Of a stretch of 64,000 nucleotides of DNA, positions 1 to 12,300 are shown in pieces. Both the position numbers and the translations under genes were made by a program. The DNA comes from Toxotes chatareus (Eukaryota; Chordata; Actinopteri; Toxotidae). How positions within the stretch are numbered: position 1 is the first letter of the stretch; each line of letters begins with the position of its first letter. The notes under the pieces were generated by a model, which did not search any database, had not been told where the DNA came from, and saw nothing but the letters and a program-made list of their open reading frames with translations. The DNA lies in NCBI GenBank assembly GCA_016801885.1, contig CM028888.1:16415170-16479169 (forward strand). Direction: 5' to 3'.

Positions 1-2292
1 CAAATTCAGTTTATTTCCATTCAGTTCCATTCAATGTCATGTCTGTCAGGAGAGTGTGATGTGAAAATGTGCACTGTAGAGAAATCAGAAGTCATGTACT
101 GCTCAAGCAGCACAGTATATAGTATAGATTTATTACAGTCTGGCTGTTACATGTATGGTGCATACATATCTTGCAGTGATTAATTGAAGGGCATTTTTCC
201 CCACTGGATCTCACTCTATTTATTTTATTACCGATCTAACTGGTCGATGCCAGAGTTATAGAACAGAAACAGATCTGTGGTGGATAATTGAGTGATTTCC
301 ATCTCCCCTTCTTTCCACAGAGAAGATTTACAGAGTGCGTTGCCGTTGAATCTTAGAATAATCAACATATAATAACATCCACTTGTGCCCTTGCTGTTAC
401 CCTGTTATCCCTTTGTGAAAATTGATAGGGCTCCATAGCCTCTTGCACTGAAGCATAGAGTCTTAGCAGGTACAGTAGATGGTAATTTGCCTCTGGAACA
501 ATACGGTTCTGGTGAAGCCTCTCAGACACTTGCTGGTTGATGTATATGGATGTGACAGAAAGTCACAAGTTCCCTTGATTGATATTCCCTGGCATGTTAT
601 CCTTGTGAAGCTGTGCTGAGCCCATGTGACATTAAATGACAAAACCAGAATTTTTCTTGGTTCCCCCCCCCCTTTCAACTGTCTCCTCAAGGGGACAACC
701 TGACATTTTAAAAATCTGTTATTTTGCCTCAGCAGGCACATGCCGCATTGGGAGTTTTGTCCTTCAGGTATCCGACAAACGTTTTTTTTTTTTTTTTTAG
801 CTATTTTGCATTGAAATCTGTATAAAGCATGAAGCATAAGCTAGCTTTAGTCTAGTACTACTATTCCTATTGAACTCTTTCCCTTCATTGCAGCACTTCT
901 CACCACATGTTAACATATACTTTTATCAGACGGGGGATTCCACAGGATAACTCATTCATTTGAAACATGCAGTCCCATAGTTCCGTATCAAAGAAACATG
1001 AATACCTCTCACTGTAGAGGTGCGGATAGGCTCTGCATTGCTATGAGGTACATTTCCTTGTATAGTCTATATCTATAACACCTAGGATTATAGCTCTTGG
1101 AAATATATTTGCATTTCAGGATTAGAAATGCCATTTGATAGTGTTATGGTATTGATATTAGCCAGGCATGACAAACCATTATGGTACTGATGAGACCATA
1201 CATGTAGCCAGGGCTTCTATCCTTTAGTAAGGTATGATTTCAAATCCCCATAAACTGAAGTGTGGGATCAAAGTGACATCAGACGGCGCTTCAGTCATTT
1301 ATTGCAGCACTCAGATGTCTGACATGCTTGCAGACACGTGATCCTACACGCACACACACTAAAAACACATCTGTGTATATGTAGAATACTGAGGAACAGA
1401 GTGGAAACCACGTTTTTGTCTTAATCTTGGCTCACAATCCCAATTCACATCAGGCTGTCTTACAGTTGTCACACCCTCTTTATGTGGAATGAATACCAAA
1501 ATGTTTATCCACGGTGCTCATGGAGCATAATCTTTTGTTTGTTTCCTATTCATTTCAGACTAAATATGACAAGTGAGACCTCTTTAAATCTTCTGTTGCA
1601 TTTTGGTTCATGTTAAGGCTTTCACTGTGTGACAAATCCTAATTGGTCATAGACAGTACCTTCAGGGCGAAATGTACCTGATGCTGAGAATTGTGTTGCT
1701 CTAATTGGGTTTGCCCATAATCTGCTGCTTCTAGAGAGCCTCATGCATAAGCAGCATGGAAATCGTGTAATACTTGGAATTAGCTGCCAACACGTTTGAT
1801 TTAATTAATCAAAAATTAGCTTCCAGCCTTGGAACGCACTCTGCAGAAAAAGTCTCCAGAGGAGGCTGGCAGGTCCTGGGATAGCTGTGTGCCTATATAC
1901 AGGCAACACAAGACTGAGGAATGTAATGTTTTTCAAATATTGTACAGCAGTGGCAAGGATGATGTGGTAACAGTAGATGAGTTCTGTAAAGCATTTCTTC
2001 CAGTGAGTAATTAGGATTTTCCTGATTTTCCTTTATGACATTGTTCCATGGAGACTGCCGCCCTGTGATGCCTATGTGTTGCATTTTCTCATGCAGTTGA
2101 GTAGTTGAGACACTGCTGCAGTAAACTTATTGTTATCTGTGTTTATTACGAGGCACTTATTTGTATTAGAAAGCTGAGCTTCAGATAGACTCACTGACTC
2201 AATCTGTGTTGCTCCGTGTGCACACCACAACAAACACCCACATTCACATATGTGTTCCTCTTTGGTGACTGCTTCTCCGTATGTGTGTTTAG
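1..2292 (+). other. Intron upstream of the first visible myo18a exon
   Basis: No exon with the expected IQ/converter sequence could be found here, so the preceding exon lies outside the window. The stretch holds a run of 11 C near 664 and a run of 18 T near 781. Small open frames at 463-837 and 1829-2014 show no family resemblance. Nothing else is recognised. Confidence 0.6.
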
Positions 2293-2436
2293 ATTCAGGA
2301 CCTTGCAATCCGCTGCATCCAGAAAAACATCAAGAAGAACCGTGGTGTGAAGGACTGGCCATGGTGGAAGCTCTTCACCACTGTCCAGCCCCTTATTAAG
2401 GTCCAGCTTTCCGAGGAGCAGATGAGAAGCAAAGAT
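2293..2436 (+). CDS. myo18a: myo18a exon A: end of motor/lever arm
   Basis: This exon has 48 codons, phase 0 at both ends, with acceptor tttag and donor GTGAGC. It reads IQDLAIRCIQKNIKKNRGVK, then DWPWWKLFTTVQPLIKVQLS, then EEQMRSKD. The WPWWKLF block marks the head-rod junction typical of class II and XVIII myosins. It is the first recognisable coding exon in the window. Confidence 0.93.
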
Positions 2437-4803
2437 GTGAGCAGAACTCTCCGTCTGATACATCCCACCTTATTGATTCCTCTCAGCTAGACAGTCTCTA
2501 AATCTGCTTTCAGAATGCACTACCTGCTGCGGCAGTATGGCACTTCCTGTTATTAATGTTTAATATTTCTTGTTGCACCTAATATTTTACAGTTTTGACT
2601 GTGACATAATGTGTAGCCCATATAGCTGTATTCTGTGCTCCAGGAGGAGATGCAGCAGCTGAAATCGAAGTTGGAGAGGGTGGAGAAAGAGCGAAATGAG
2701 CTGAGACTGAACACGGATCGATTGGAGAGCAGGGTGGGTCCCTTCGCCTGTGGCAGTGCATGCTGGGAGGATGGTGTTTGAGATTGGTGGTGGAGTTACA
2801 CCATGTCATTTCTTTCGCTTCAAGATTTGATCACTCACTTGTACTAGAACCGTGGCAAGTATTTTGTAGCTTTGTATTACACCCTGTGTGTTTCTGTGCT
2901 TCTGTCCAGATTGCAGACTTGTTGGCAGAGCTTGCTGATGAGAGGAGCACAAGTGAGTCAGCATCCCAGTTACTGGAGACTGAGACTGCAGAGAGACTCC
3001 ATCTGGAGAAGGACATGAAGGACCTACAGGCACATAAACACACTAATATCTATATATATATATATATATATATAAATATCTATATATAAAATAACAACAT
3101 AGTATTTCAAAAATTGAAATTTTAATATGACTAACATGTTCTCTTTTTGTTTGGTGGGTGAATCTGTGCACTCCAGGCTAAATTCGATGCCATGAAGAAA
3201 CAATTAGAATCACAGGAGATGGAGGTGATGGAAGCTCGACTCATGAAAACATCAGAGCTCAACGGGGAGATGGATGATGATGATGATGATGCTGGTTAGT
3301 TGAGCTAGAAACTGCGTGTTACCATTTGTGACACCGCAGCCACCAGAGAGTCTCATACATGCATGGATTTCATTCTCTACCCCAAATTTAGAATTAAACA
3401 GAAGGAGACTTTGAGGATGTGATTTGCAGTGAATTTTCTCCCTCTTTGGTTTCATCAGTGTTTTTAAACATTTGCTTTAAATTCCCTAATTAATTATACC
3501 TTATGACACTTGCAGCAGCTCGCCTAAGCGTGCCTAATGGGTCTGTCAGCTCAGGTCAGAAGCATAATTTACTGAACCGCTTATAGCAGCATTATGTGCA
3601 CAGTTTGAAAAATCTTCCTTATACTAATTGTAGCTGCGGGAATGATTGTCTGTGTTCGACTGTTTCAGCAGGAGACATGGCAGTGAGACTTGGTCACATC
3701 TCGCATAATGCTATTAAGTATATTTTCCAAGTTTGGGATTTACCGCTAGGGGATTATGATGTTCACTCTCAGGCATACAACTAATGCCTGTTGCTGATTG
3801 GTCTCCCCCTGCTGAGAAAGAGAGCTCCCGCCGAGAGCATATTGTCCATGGGGCCTTTTTATTTTTTATGTATTCCCACCCCCTTCATCCCACCTCAGCA
3901 GACAAGCCATTACAGAGCATATCAGAATTCTTAGATGAATGAGAAAATAATCGTTAGGATCAGAGCCGGTGGCCCTGCAAGTTGTCATTATGCTATATAT
4001 ATGCTAATGAGCAGCACTGATGGAAGAGCCGGTGTTGGTATGTGAAGGAGAAATGGACAGCCTCTAAAATGATAAGGCTTGGAAATGAACCTGAACCTGA
4101 ATGTCTGCCTGGCCGCTGTTATAGTTCTGATAGCCTCTGACAGCTCCAGAATTAGGGTCGGCTAAGAACTGTTGAAAGTGCCACTTAGACATGTCCTTCT
4201 CTAACTACTATTGTGGTGTGCTCTGAATTCTTACCCCAGGTTTATCCAAGATTAGAGTTGAAAAGTAAAGGCTGTTTTGTAGTTTCCTATCAAATTTTTT
4301 GACCTCGTAAGGTCAGGGTTTGATGAAAGAAGTTTTATTTCCTGAAAGATTATATTATTTTGGTCCTTGAATGTGATAACCATCACAGCCAGTACAGTGT
4401 ACTCCATAATCCACAGCATCAGTCATTTCTGAGCTTTTGAGCCTCTTCCCCTGTTATACCCTGGTAGGCCTGCATTAAAGGCAGGAGACACCCAAACATC
4501 ACGCAGACTTTTTTCTGAATTGTATGTCGTTCCTCCAGGAGGCGAGTGGCGGATAAAATACAACCGAGCCATTCGTGAAATGGACTTCACCAAAAAGAAA
4601 CTCCAGCAGGACTTTGATGACAAGCTGGAGACAGAGCAGCAGAGCAAAAGACACCTTGAAAGAAGGGCAAGAAACTTTTTGTAACATTAAAATTCATTTA
4701 ATGTATGGCTACCACACACTTTTAACCTGTTAGCTGTATAAATGTAATAATAATATGCATCAGACTGTCATAAAAAAAAATATATATATATATGTGTTTG
4801 TTT

Positions 4804-4840
<37 letters not shown>

Positions 4841-7800
4841 CATGCTGCAGCTGGCTGATTTGCAGACAGATAATGAGGATGTGCAGCGCTCTGTGCAGCA
4901 GCTGAAGAAGAAGTGCCAGAAACTGACGGCAGAGCTGCAGGACACCAAGCTTCACCTGGAGGGACTACAGAGCCGCAACCATGATCTGGAGAAGAAACAG
5001 AGGAAGTCAGTTTCAAATACCTCTCCATCCTTCCACTCTGTCTGTCTATATATCTATCTGTCCTTTTTTTTTTGCCTTCATAGACACACATTACAGGGAA
5101 CACATTGCTCTTTTCTCCTTGGACTGCCCGGCACAGACACTCTGACCCACTCGGCAGAACACTAAAGTTTTCTTTAATTTGAATAGTGACTGAGATGTTC
5201 TATAATCTGTGGAATTGCATTAGCTGAGAAAATGACTCAGACTTTAAGCACTTGAGAAGCTATCGCTGTGGCAGAATGTGATCTCTCCCCTGTGGCTAAT
5301 TGAAGATGCTCTGTGGGTGAAATTATTTTCAGCTGTGCTTCAGAGAGAAAAACAGGGAATTACAACGAGCTGACAGCATGAAACACTTAGCTTTTAAGTT
5401 CACTAACCATAAGTGCTTCTGCCCTAGACAATTGAAGAAAACATTTTGCACATTATTACAACCTAATTGTAAATTGATGGCTAATGGAAGAGGATAACAG
5501 TTGAGGCTAGAATAGAGGTAGTACTGAGCTGATGCTGGGCTCTGTGTCCAGTATAGCCTCACAAGCTGAAAATCTCCTAAGTAACCGAAGTTAGATGTGG
5601 GTTAGCTATTTAGTTCACTGGTTCAATATTTTAAATGTATTAAATATTCAAACAACTATTTTGCATCACTTCACAAAACCGTTACAAGTTATGATGGCAA
5701 ATGACTTGATGTTCAAGTTGTACTTCAACTGGCACTTTGTGTAATTACGGCTCTAACACAGTTTACTATGATTATCAACAGCTCAACTCAAGTCTTATGT
5801 GGAATCAACATTTTGCTGAGCTGTATATCTGTGTGTGTATGTGTGTGTGTGTATTTGTGTATGTGTGTTCCAGATTTGACCTGGAGCAGAACCAGGCTCA
5901 GTCTGAGGTACAAAGAGAAAGGAGCCAGAGGGAGAAGCTGGCTCGAGAGAAAGACATAATGACTGGTGAGATGTTTAACCTCCGCCAACAGCTGCAGGTA
6001 AGCTACTTTACAGAACACACTCCAGATCCTGTGATGTCCTCTCTCAGGGACTACATGTCTAGTCTCTCTGCTCTTTGTATGACATAACTGGGGCTGGTCC
6101 AGATGTGCGTTTTGCTGTTTCTCCTCCACCTGCAGGACAAGGACAGTGAATTGTGCGCTGCAAATATAAAGGTGCAGCAGCTGGAGGCAGAGCTACAGGA
6201 TCTGTCCTCCCAGGAATCCAAGGATGAAGCTTCTCTGGCCAAGGTCAAGAAGCAGCTTCGTGACCTTGAGGCTAAGGTGAAAGACCAGGAGGAGGAGCTG
6301 GACGAACAGGCTGGAAACATCCAGATGCTGGAGCAGGTACAGGGTGGTGCAGATGTAGTATTTCATACCAGTATGGAAAATTGAATTTTTCCTTGCTAAA
6401 AGCTGTTCTAAAACTCCACAAAATGCTTCCCTCTACCCTAATATCCTTCAGAAGTACATGTTGTTGTTGTTTAAAAAATCCTTTTGTAAACATCTGTATC
6501 TCTGTATCTCTTTTAGATAGATAGTGTTCTAATATGTGTGTGTCCTCATCATGTACTCAGGCAAAGCTGCGGCTTGAAATGGAGATGGAGAGACAGCGGC
6601 AGACCCACTCTAAAGAGATTGAGAGTAAGGATGACGAGGTAGAGGAGATCAGGCGGTCCTGCAGTAAGAAGGTAGGCGCTGCTATTTCTCAATATTTTAT
6701 ATTAATATTTCTTATACACATCTTCGCTGTCCTGAACTAAGATCTAATCAGGCCTGGTCAAGGAGTTCACAAGTGAGTGTCGAAGTTCATTGTGCTTCGA
6801 CACTCACTGTGCTTATTAAGTTTGTGAACTGGAAGTTTTCAGAATGTGTCTCATGCTGTATACAAATATGCTACATTCATCAGAGGACAGTATATATTCT
6901 GGTTTATACACTGCAGAGGATGCCCATCGCTTATCACCATGGACGAGGAACAGCAATCGCCAAATGGGATAAAATCATCCTCCCAAAAAAAGTAGATGCA
7001 TCTTAATAACAAATAAACACTTAGAATGGAAATAGTGTACGCAATTATATCTATGTTAAATATTAAAAGAATTTGAATTTGACAGAATAAGAAGATTTTC
7101 GGTGCTATGTTTAGTGGATCTAGAGGCTAGCAGATCTGCTCAGGGGGGACCCATTCGTCTTTGATGTGTGAGAGCAGCCATGTCTAACAGGATGGTTGAT
7201 GGTGTGTTATGTCTGACTTTGTTTATCACTGATCATCTGTTTGTGCATCCTGACACACTGTGCATGTGTCCTGCAGCTGAAACAGATGGAGGTACAGCTG
7301 GAGGAGGAGTATGAAGACAAGCAGAAAGTGTTGCGCGAGAGAAGAGAGCTGGAGACCAAATTGCTGAACGCCCAGGACCAGGTACTTCCATCACAGTGCT
7401 TCTGGTCTCTGTCAGTGCAGATAAGTGTGTGCGATTTTGTGCAGGGCCACTTCTTTTGATTGGAAAGAAAAGCCTTTTGAGTCTCGAGAGGTGCTATGGG
7501 TTTTGAAGGAGGATAGAAAAACAGAGTACGTGGGAATGTGTGTGTGTCATTCAGGTGAGCCAGAGGGATGTGGAGACGGAGAAGAGGCTCAGGAAAGACC
7601 TGAAGAGAACCAAAGTCCTCCTGGCTGATGCACAGATTATGCTGGACCACCTGAAGAGTAACGCCCCCAGCAAGCGAGAGATCGCCCAGCTCAAAAATCA
7701 AGTACGCAGCTCTGTTAAACACTTTGCTGTGCCTCAGCAGACGATGGTTTGAATCTATGTTATACTCACTGATAGAAAAAAAAACAAACTTTCTTTTAAA

Positions 7801-9279
7801 AAAACCTTGGTCTCAGAATATTAAAACATGCACAGGTTTATAAATCCTCTTTCCTCTGCATGTTCAGGATAGATCCTTGATCTTGGCCTACTAATGTTTG
7901 TCCCTCACCTGTCCTCACCTCCTGTTTCTCACAGCTGGAGGAGTCAGAGTTCACTTGCGCGGCAGCAGTGAAGGCTCGAAAGAGCATGGAGATCGAAATA
8001 GAGGACTTGCATATCCAAATGGAGGACGTAGGCAAAGCTAAGATGTCGGTGAGTTCTGACATCTGTTTAGCTGTGTGTTCCAATTATTCACTTGAGTGGG
8101 TTCTTATATGCCAGTCAGGTCTACATATGTTCCTAACACAGCATGTTTTTCTGTGTAGTTCGTCTGCGCCATAATCGATAGCGTATGTAATATCATACAT
8201 TTATAAATAATGGAATATACCTTCCCTTTTTCATTTCACAATGGTGATAGGGAAAAAAAGCAGTTTGTTTAAATGTTTCTGTACTCTTCTTTTGATGAGC
8301 AAATTAAACCAAAAGCAGCAAACAATATTTAATTAATGGAGGGCTTATGCCTGTCAAATTTTGACTCTTCAAAATGCAGCAGGGCTCTAACATTAATATG
8401 CGTACATCATCAAGCCATGGTGGGATATTAAAATAATAAATGCCCTTTGGCATATGTCTGATTTCAGCATTTTGCTCTAATGGATAAATAAGCTTTGTTG
8501 AATTTTTTTTTTTTCCCTCCATCTGCTCATTAATGGCTGTCTCACGAGGGTACTGCCTGCATTTCAGACTTGTAGACTGAGGATGTTTGTGTCTCTGGGG
8601 ATGACACACACAGCGCTATGTGCCTGTGCTTTGCTTGTTAATTGCTGCATTTATGGCAAGTGAAGGTCTTGTAAATGTCTCAGATTAGAGAATGCATATT
8701 GAGGACCTGGGTCCCCTCCCTCCCGAACACAGAGGATGAACTCTAAATAGGACATCACCAGTATGATGCATTGGCTGCACTTTTCCCTGCCTAAATGAGC
8801 CAATTGATTACCTTCAATTGGTCTCATCCTCCAGCCAGAACCCTGTCCAGATTGTGTTTCATCGCCATTAGATGAGATTCCAGGGCTGCCACGGCCCGGC
8901 CAGCTAATGACCATTTATCATATTCAATAGCTCATGAATAAATCTTGTCATTCTAAACTAAAATGTGTATTTCCTTCTCTTTTTGTCCCTCAGTTGGAGG
9001 AGCAGGTCAGCCGTCTGCAGAGAGAGAAGAATGACCTGCAGTCTCGTATGGAGGAGGATCAGGAAGACATGAATGAGCTGATGAAAAAACACAAGGCCGC
9101 AGTCGCCCAGGTAACTCGTCCTGCCTAACACCTCAGTGAACTGTTAAAAAGCCTTGAAAGTGTATTATAAGATACTCCCTTGCCAATGCTAAGACTTTCC
9201 CATTTAGTTAGGAAACTCTGGAAATGGATGACACTGTCCACAAATATAGCATAATTCCTTTAATAATTTGTTATACATT

Positions 9280-9328
<49 letters not shown>

Positions 9329-12300
9329 GTATTTGTTTTTTCTTATTTAGTGTAAAACATTGTGCAATACCTCTAACATCAACATATCACAACAACAGAA
9401 TTCTGTTCCTTTCTGCATGTGTAAGCAGAGTGGCTTTGTGGTGTGGAGGACATACTCCCCTCTGAACACAGTGTGTGCGCTGCAGTCAGGGAGATGCAAT
9501 CTGTTCAGATCACACAAATTATTTGGCAAAGACATATTACAGATACAGTTTTTACAGATAATTGAAGCATGCATGGACAATCCCACTTCCTCTTTCACAC
9601 ATACACATATCTTAATTCTCTGGCTATTGACTTTGTGCGTCTGTATGTGTGTGTGCTTGTGTCTGTACTAGTCTGCCAGGGACTTGAGCCAGATCACTGA
9701 CCTGCAGGCCCAGCTGGAAGAGGCCACAAAGGAGAAGCAGGAGATCCAAGAAAAGGTACAAGGAAGTATTCAAAAGCACTACAGCTGCCTGTCAGGAACC
9801 TGCCCTCTGCCTCGACACTGCTCTCTGATTAGACCTCAGCTTTTCACAGAGTTTCTCTGATTATTGGGACCAAAAAAAATGCTTCGTTTCTGTGGCGGCG
9901 GTCTTCTCAAAATTGCAAAGCAATTTGCATTTAAATAGTAGGAATCAGGAAAGATTTAGTGTCAAGGAGAGAAACTGTTCTTTGCCTGTCACTACTCATA
10001 TTTAAAGGAAGGGTCATGTACATAGACTCAGCAGCCCGTTTCCATGGTCTAAGCAGTTAGATAAAATTAAAGCACTCGTTCTAAAATCATTTCACTGATT
10101 ACCTCTCAACTTGATGCTGGAGATTCTGTCGCAGTGATTTATCTCATTTGTGGTTTTGTTTTGTCATTTCAATTCCAAAGCATCATTTTATTTTAAAAGA
10201 TCAGAACATATTCCGGTAAATGAAAAGAGGGCAACTGGAAATAAGAATGAAAACAGCAGTGTCAGATGGTTTTGAGGTTTGTTTGCTCATCCGATGACTC
10301 GACTGCAGACGCCAACGTGATAAAGCATGATAAGTGGACATGATGGCAAAACCTTAATACTGTGTCGACCATTTTATGCGTGAATTCATATGATTATTCC
10401 AATCAAATGAAAAACCCTGAAGGTGCCATTTTACTCTCGCACATGAAAAAGGTCCTCATCAGCAATGCTCACAATGGAGTCATATTTGAAATGTCAAACT
10501 CCTGCTCTGTATGACTCCTGTATTTGCTAGTTGGCCTGTTCTCTCTCTCTCACACACGCGCGCACACACGCACACACACACACATGTGCACACGCGCGCA
10601 CACACACACACACACACAGTACACTACTGTGTAGCGGTGAGTGGGAATGTTATACATATTTATATATTTCTTCTAATCACATTGTGACACATAATTAATA
10701 GACATTTAATTTAACAAACAATCAAAGATAACAGAATTATAACCCACATTTAATATCAACCTATAACCCATGGTTATTGATGAACCTGAAGTACAAAATT
10801 ATTACTGACCAAAGTCATGTTGCTTTTCACTGTGACGACTGAAACCTACCTACTATGTCTAAAAAGGTAGGGTCAGTTATTTAAGAAATCCCTATTGTCA
10901 TGTTTTCCTTTTACTGTTAGTTAGATGTTACAGATATATAGCTTCGGGTTCTTTTTAACCTGGTGGTGTGGTTCTTGGGACAAGCGTAAGTCCAGACTGA
11001 AATATCTCAACAACTATTTGATGGATTACCATGAAATTTGTGGTTGTGGCTCACATAATGTCAGCGTTGTCATTGTGAACATGTGTATTGGCATTAGCGT
11101 CTGAGCCTGTCTCTGGGCTGATTGTTTTGGTAACTGTATACTATGCTTGATTTCCAGCTAAGTGGTTGAGACTCAGCATTAATATGGATTCATGTTATAA
11201 AAAGGTTAATGCACCTGATTGAGGTCCACATTGATAATAGTGCTCTTATAATGATAGTGTTTTTCCGATGGAGTACTATTTGTTCAGTGGATAACATCTA
11301 ACATGTCATGTGTGTCACATATTAATGCGTTCCCATTTTCCTTGTTTATGTGTTTATCTGCTAAATGAATTTGAAGCTGTTCAGCTTCACTATGTCGTCA
11401 TTTATTATAATAAGCTATACATGCGGCGTCCACTCGATTCCCACCCATGAGAATAATTTAGACTACACTAGAGACACAAAGCAAGCTGTAAGGCATTGTT
11501 AAAACCTGCCAGAGAAGGTAGTGATAGTCATCTAAAGCATCTGACCTTGAAGTGGTTATCTCATCACCAGTAGGGAGGGAAGGCTGGCTTCTTTAATAAT
11601 ATCAAAGGAGAACTCCAAATCCTCCTTGTCTTAGATGCAAACTCCCTCATTAGGTGCCATGCTGCCTTGTGGGCTGGTGTTGTTGTGACGTATCTTTTTT
11701 CCTTTTATCAGTCATGAGAAAACGATTTAGATGGAACAAACGTGCCTTGCATGAAGCTCAGTCCTTTCCCAAAGCCTGTGAAATTACTGTGACTCGGTGT
11801 TACTGAGCCTGAACCACAAGCTCTTCTTTTGACCATTTGTGGTAGATTGGGGGCTTATCTGGAGCTCATTTATTCAGACTGGGTACACAATATTTACATG
11901 GACCAAGATGGATTAGATTTACACAAAAAAAAAAAAAGGGTGAAAAAGTGAACATTCATTTAGTTTTAATACATATGCATAACATCACCACAAAGTATTT
12001 CACAGTCCTCACTTAAAAGGAGGTGGAAAAGTAGAGGTCGAGAAGGAGGTGTGCAGGGATCACTGCTCCTCAGGGAGTGATTGTGTTTGTTTATGTGTAT
12101 GTATGTGCGTGTCCTTCCCCCAGCTTCATTCACTGCAGAGCCAGCTAGAGTTCCAAGAACAGTCCATGGTGGAAAAGTCTCTTGTGAGTCGTCAAGAGGC
12201 CAAGATCCGTGAGCTGGAGACCAAGCTGGAGTACGAGAGGACACAGATCAAACGCTTGGAGGTGAGATAATCCTGTGCTTTGTGAACCTATAAATGCAAA

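Larger units (their letters stand above)
9756..12123 (+). other. myo18a intron between exons N and O (2.4 kb)
   Basis: The intron is non-coding. It contains a compound CT/CA/CG microsatellite (10540-10618) and a short degraded copy of a dispersed repeat (about 10998-11100), both listed separately. No further exon is recognised. Confidence 0.6.

Noticed and set aside
1829..2014. Possible upstream myo18a exon
   Set aside because: The translation does not resemble the lever-arm/IQ sequence expected just before IQDLAIRC, and no acceptor/donor pair in the right phase was found.
7207..7722. 171-codon minus-strand open frame
   Set aside because: It lies antisense across myo18a exons J and K. The plus-strand frame has a clear identity and splice sites, so this is a shadow.
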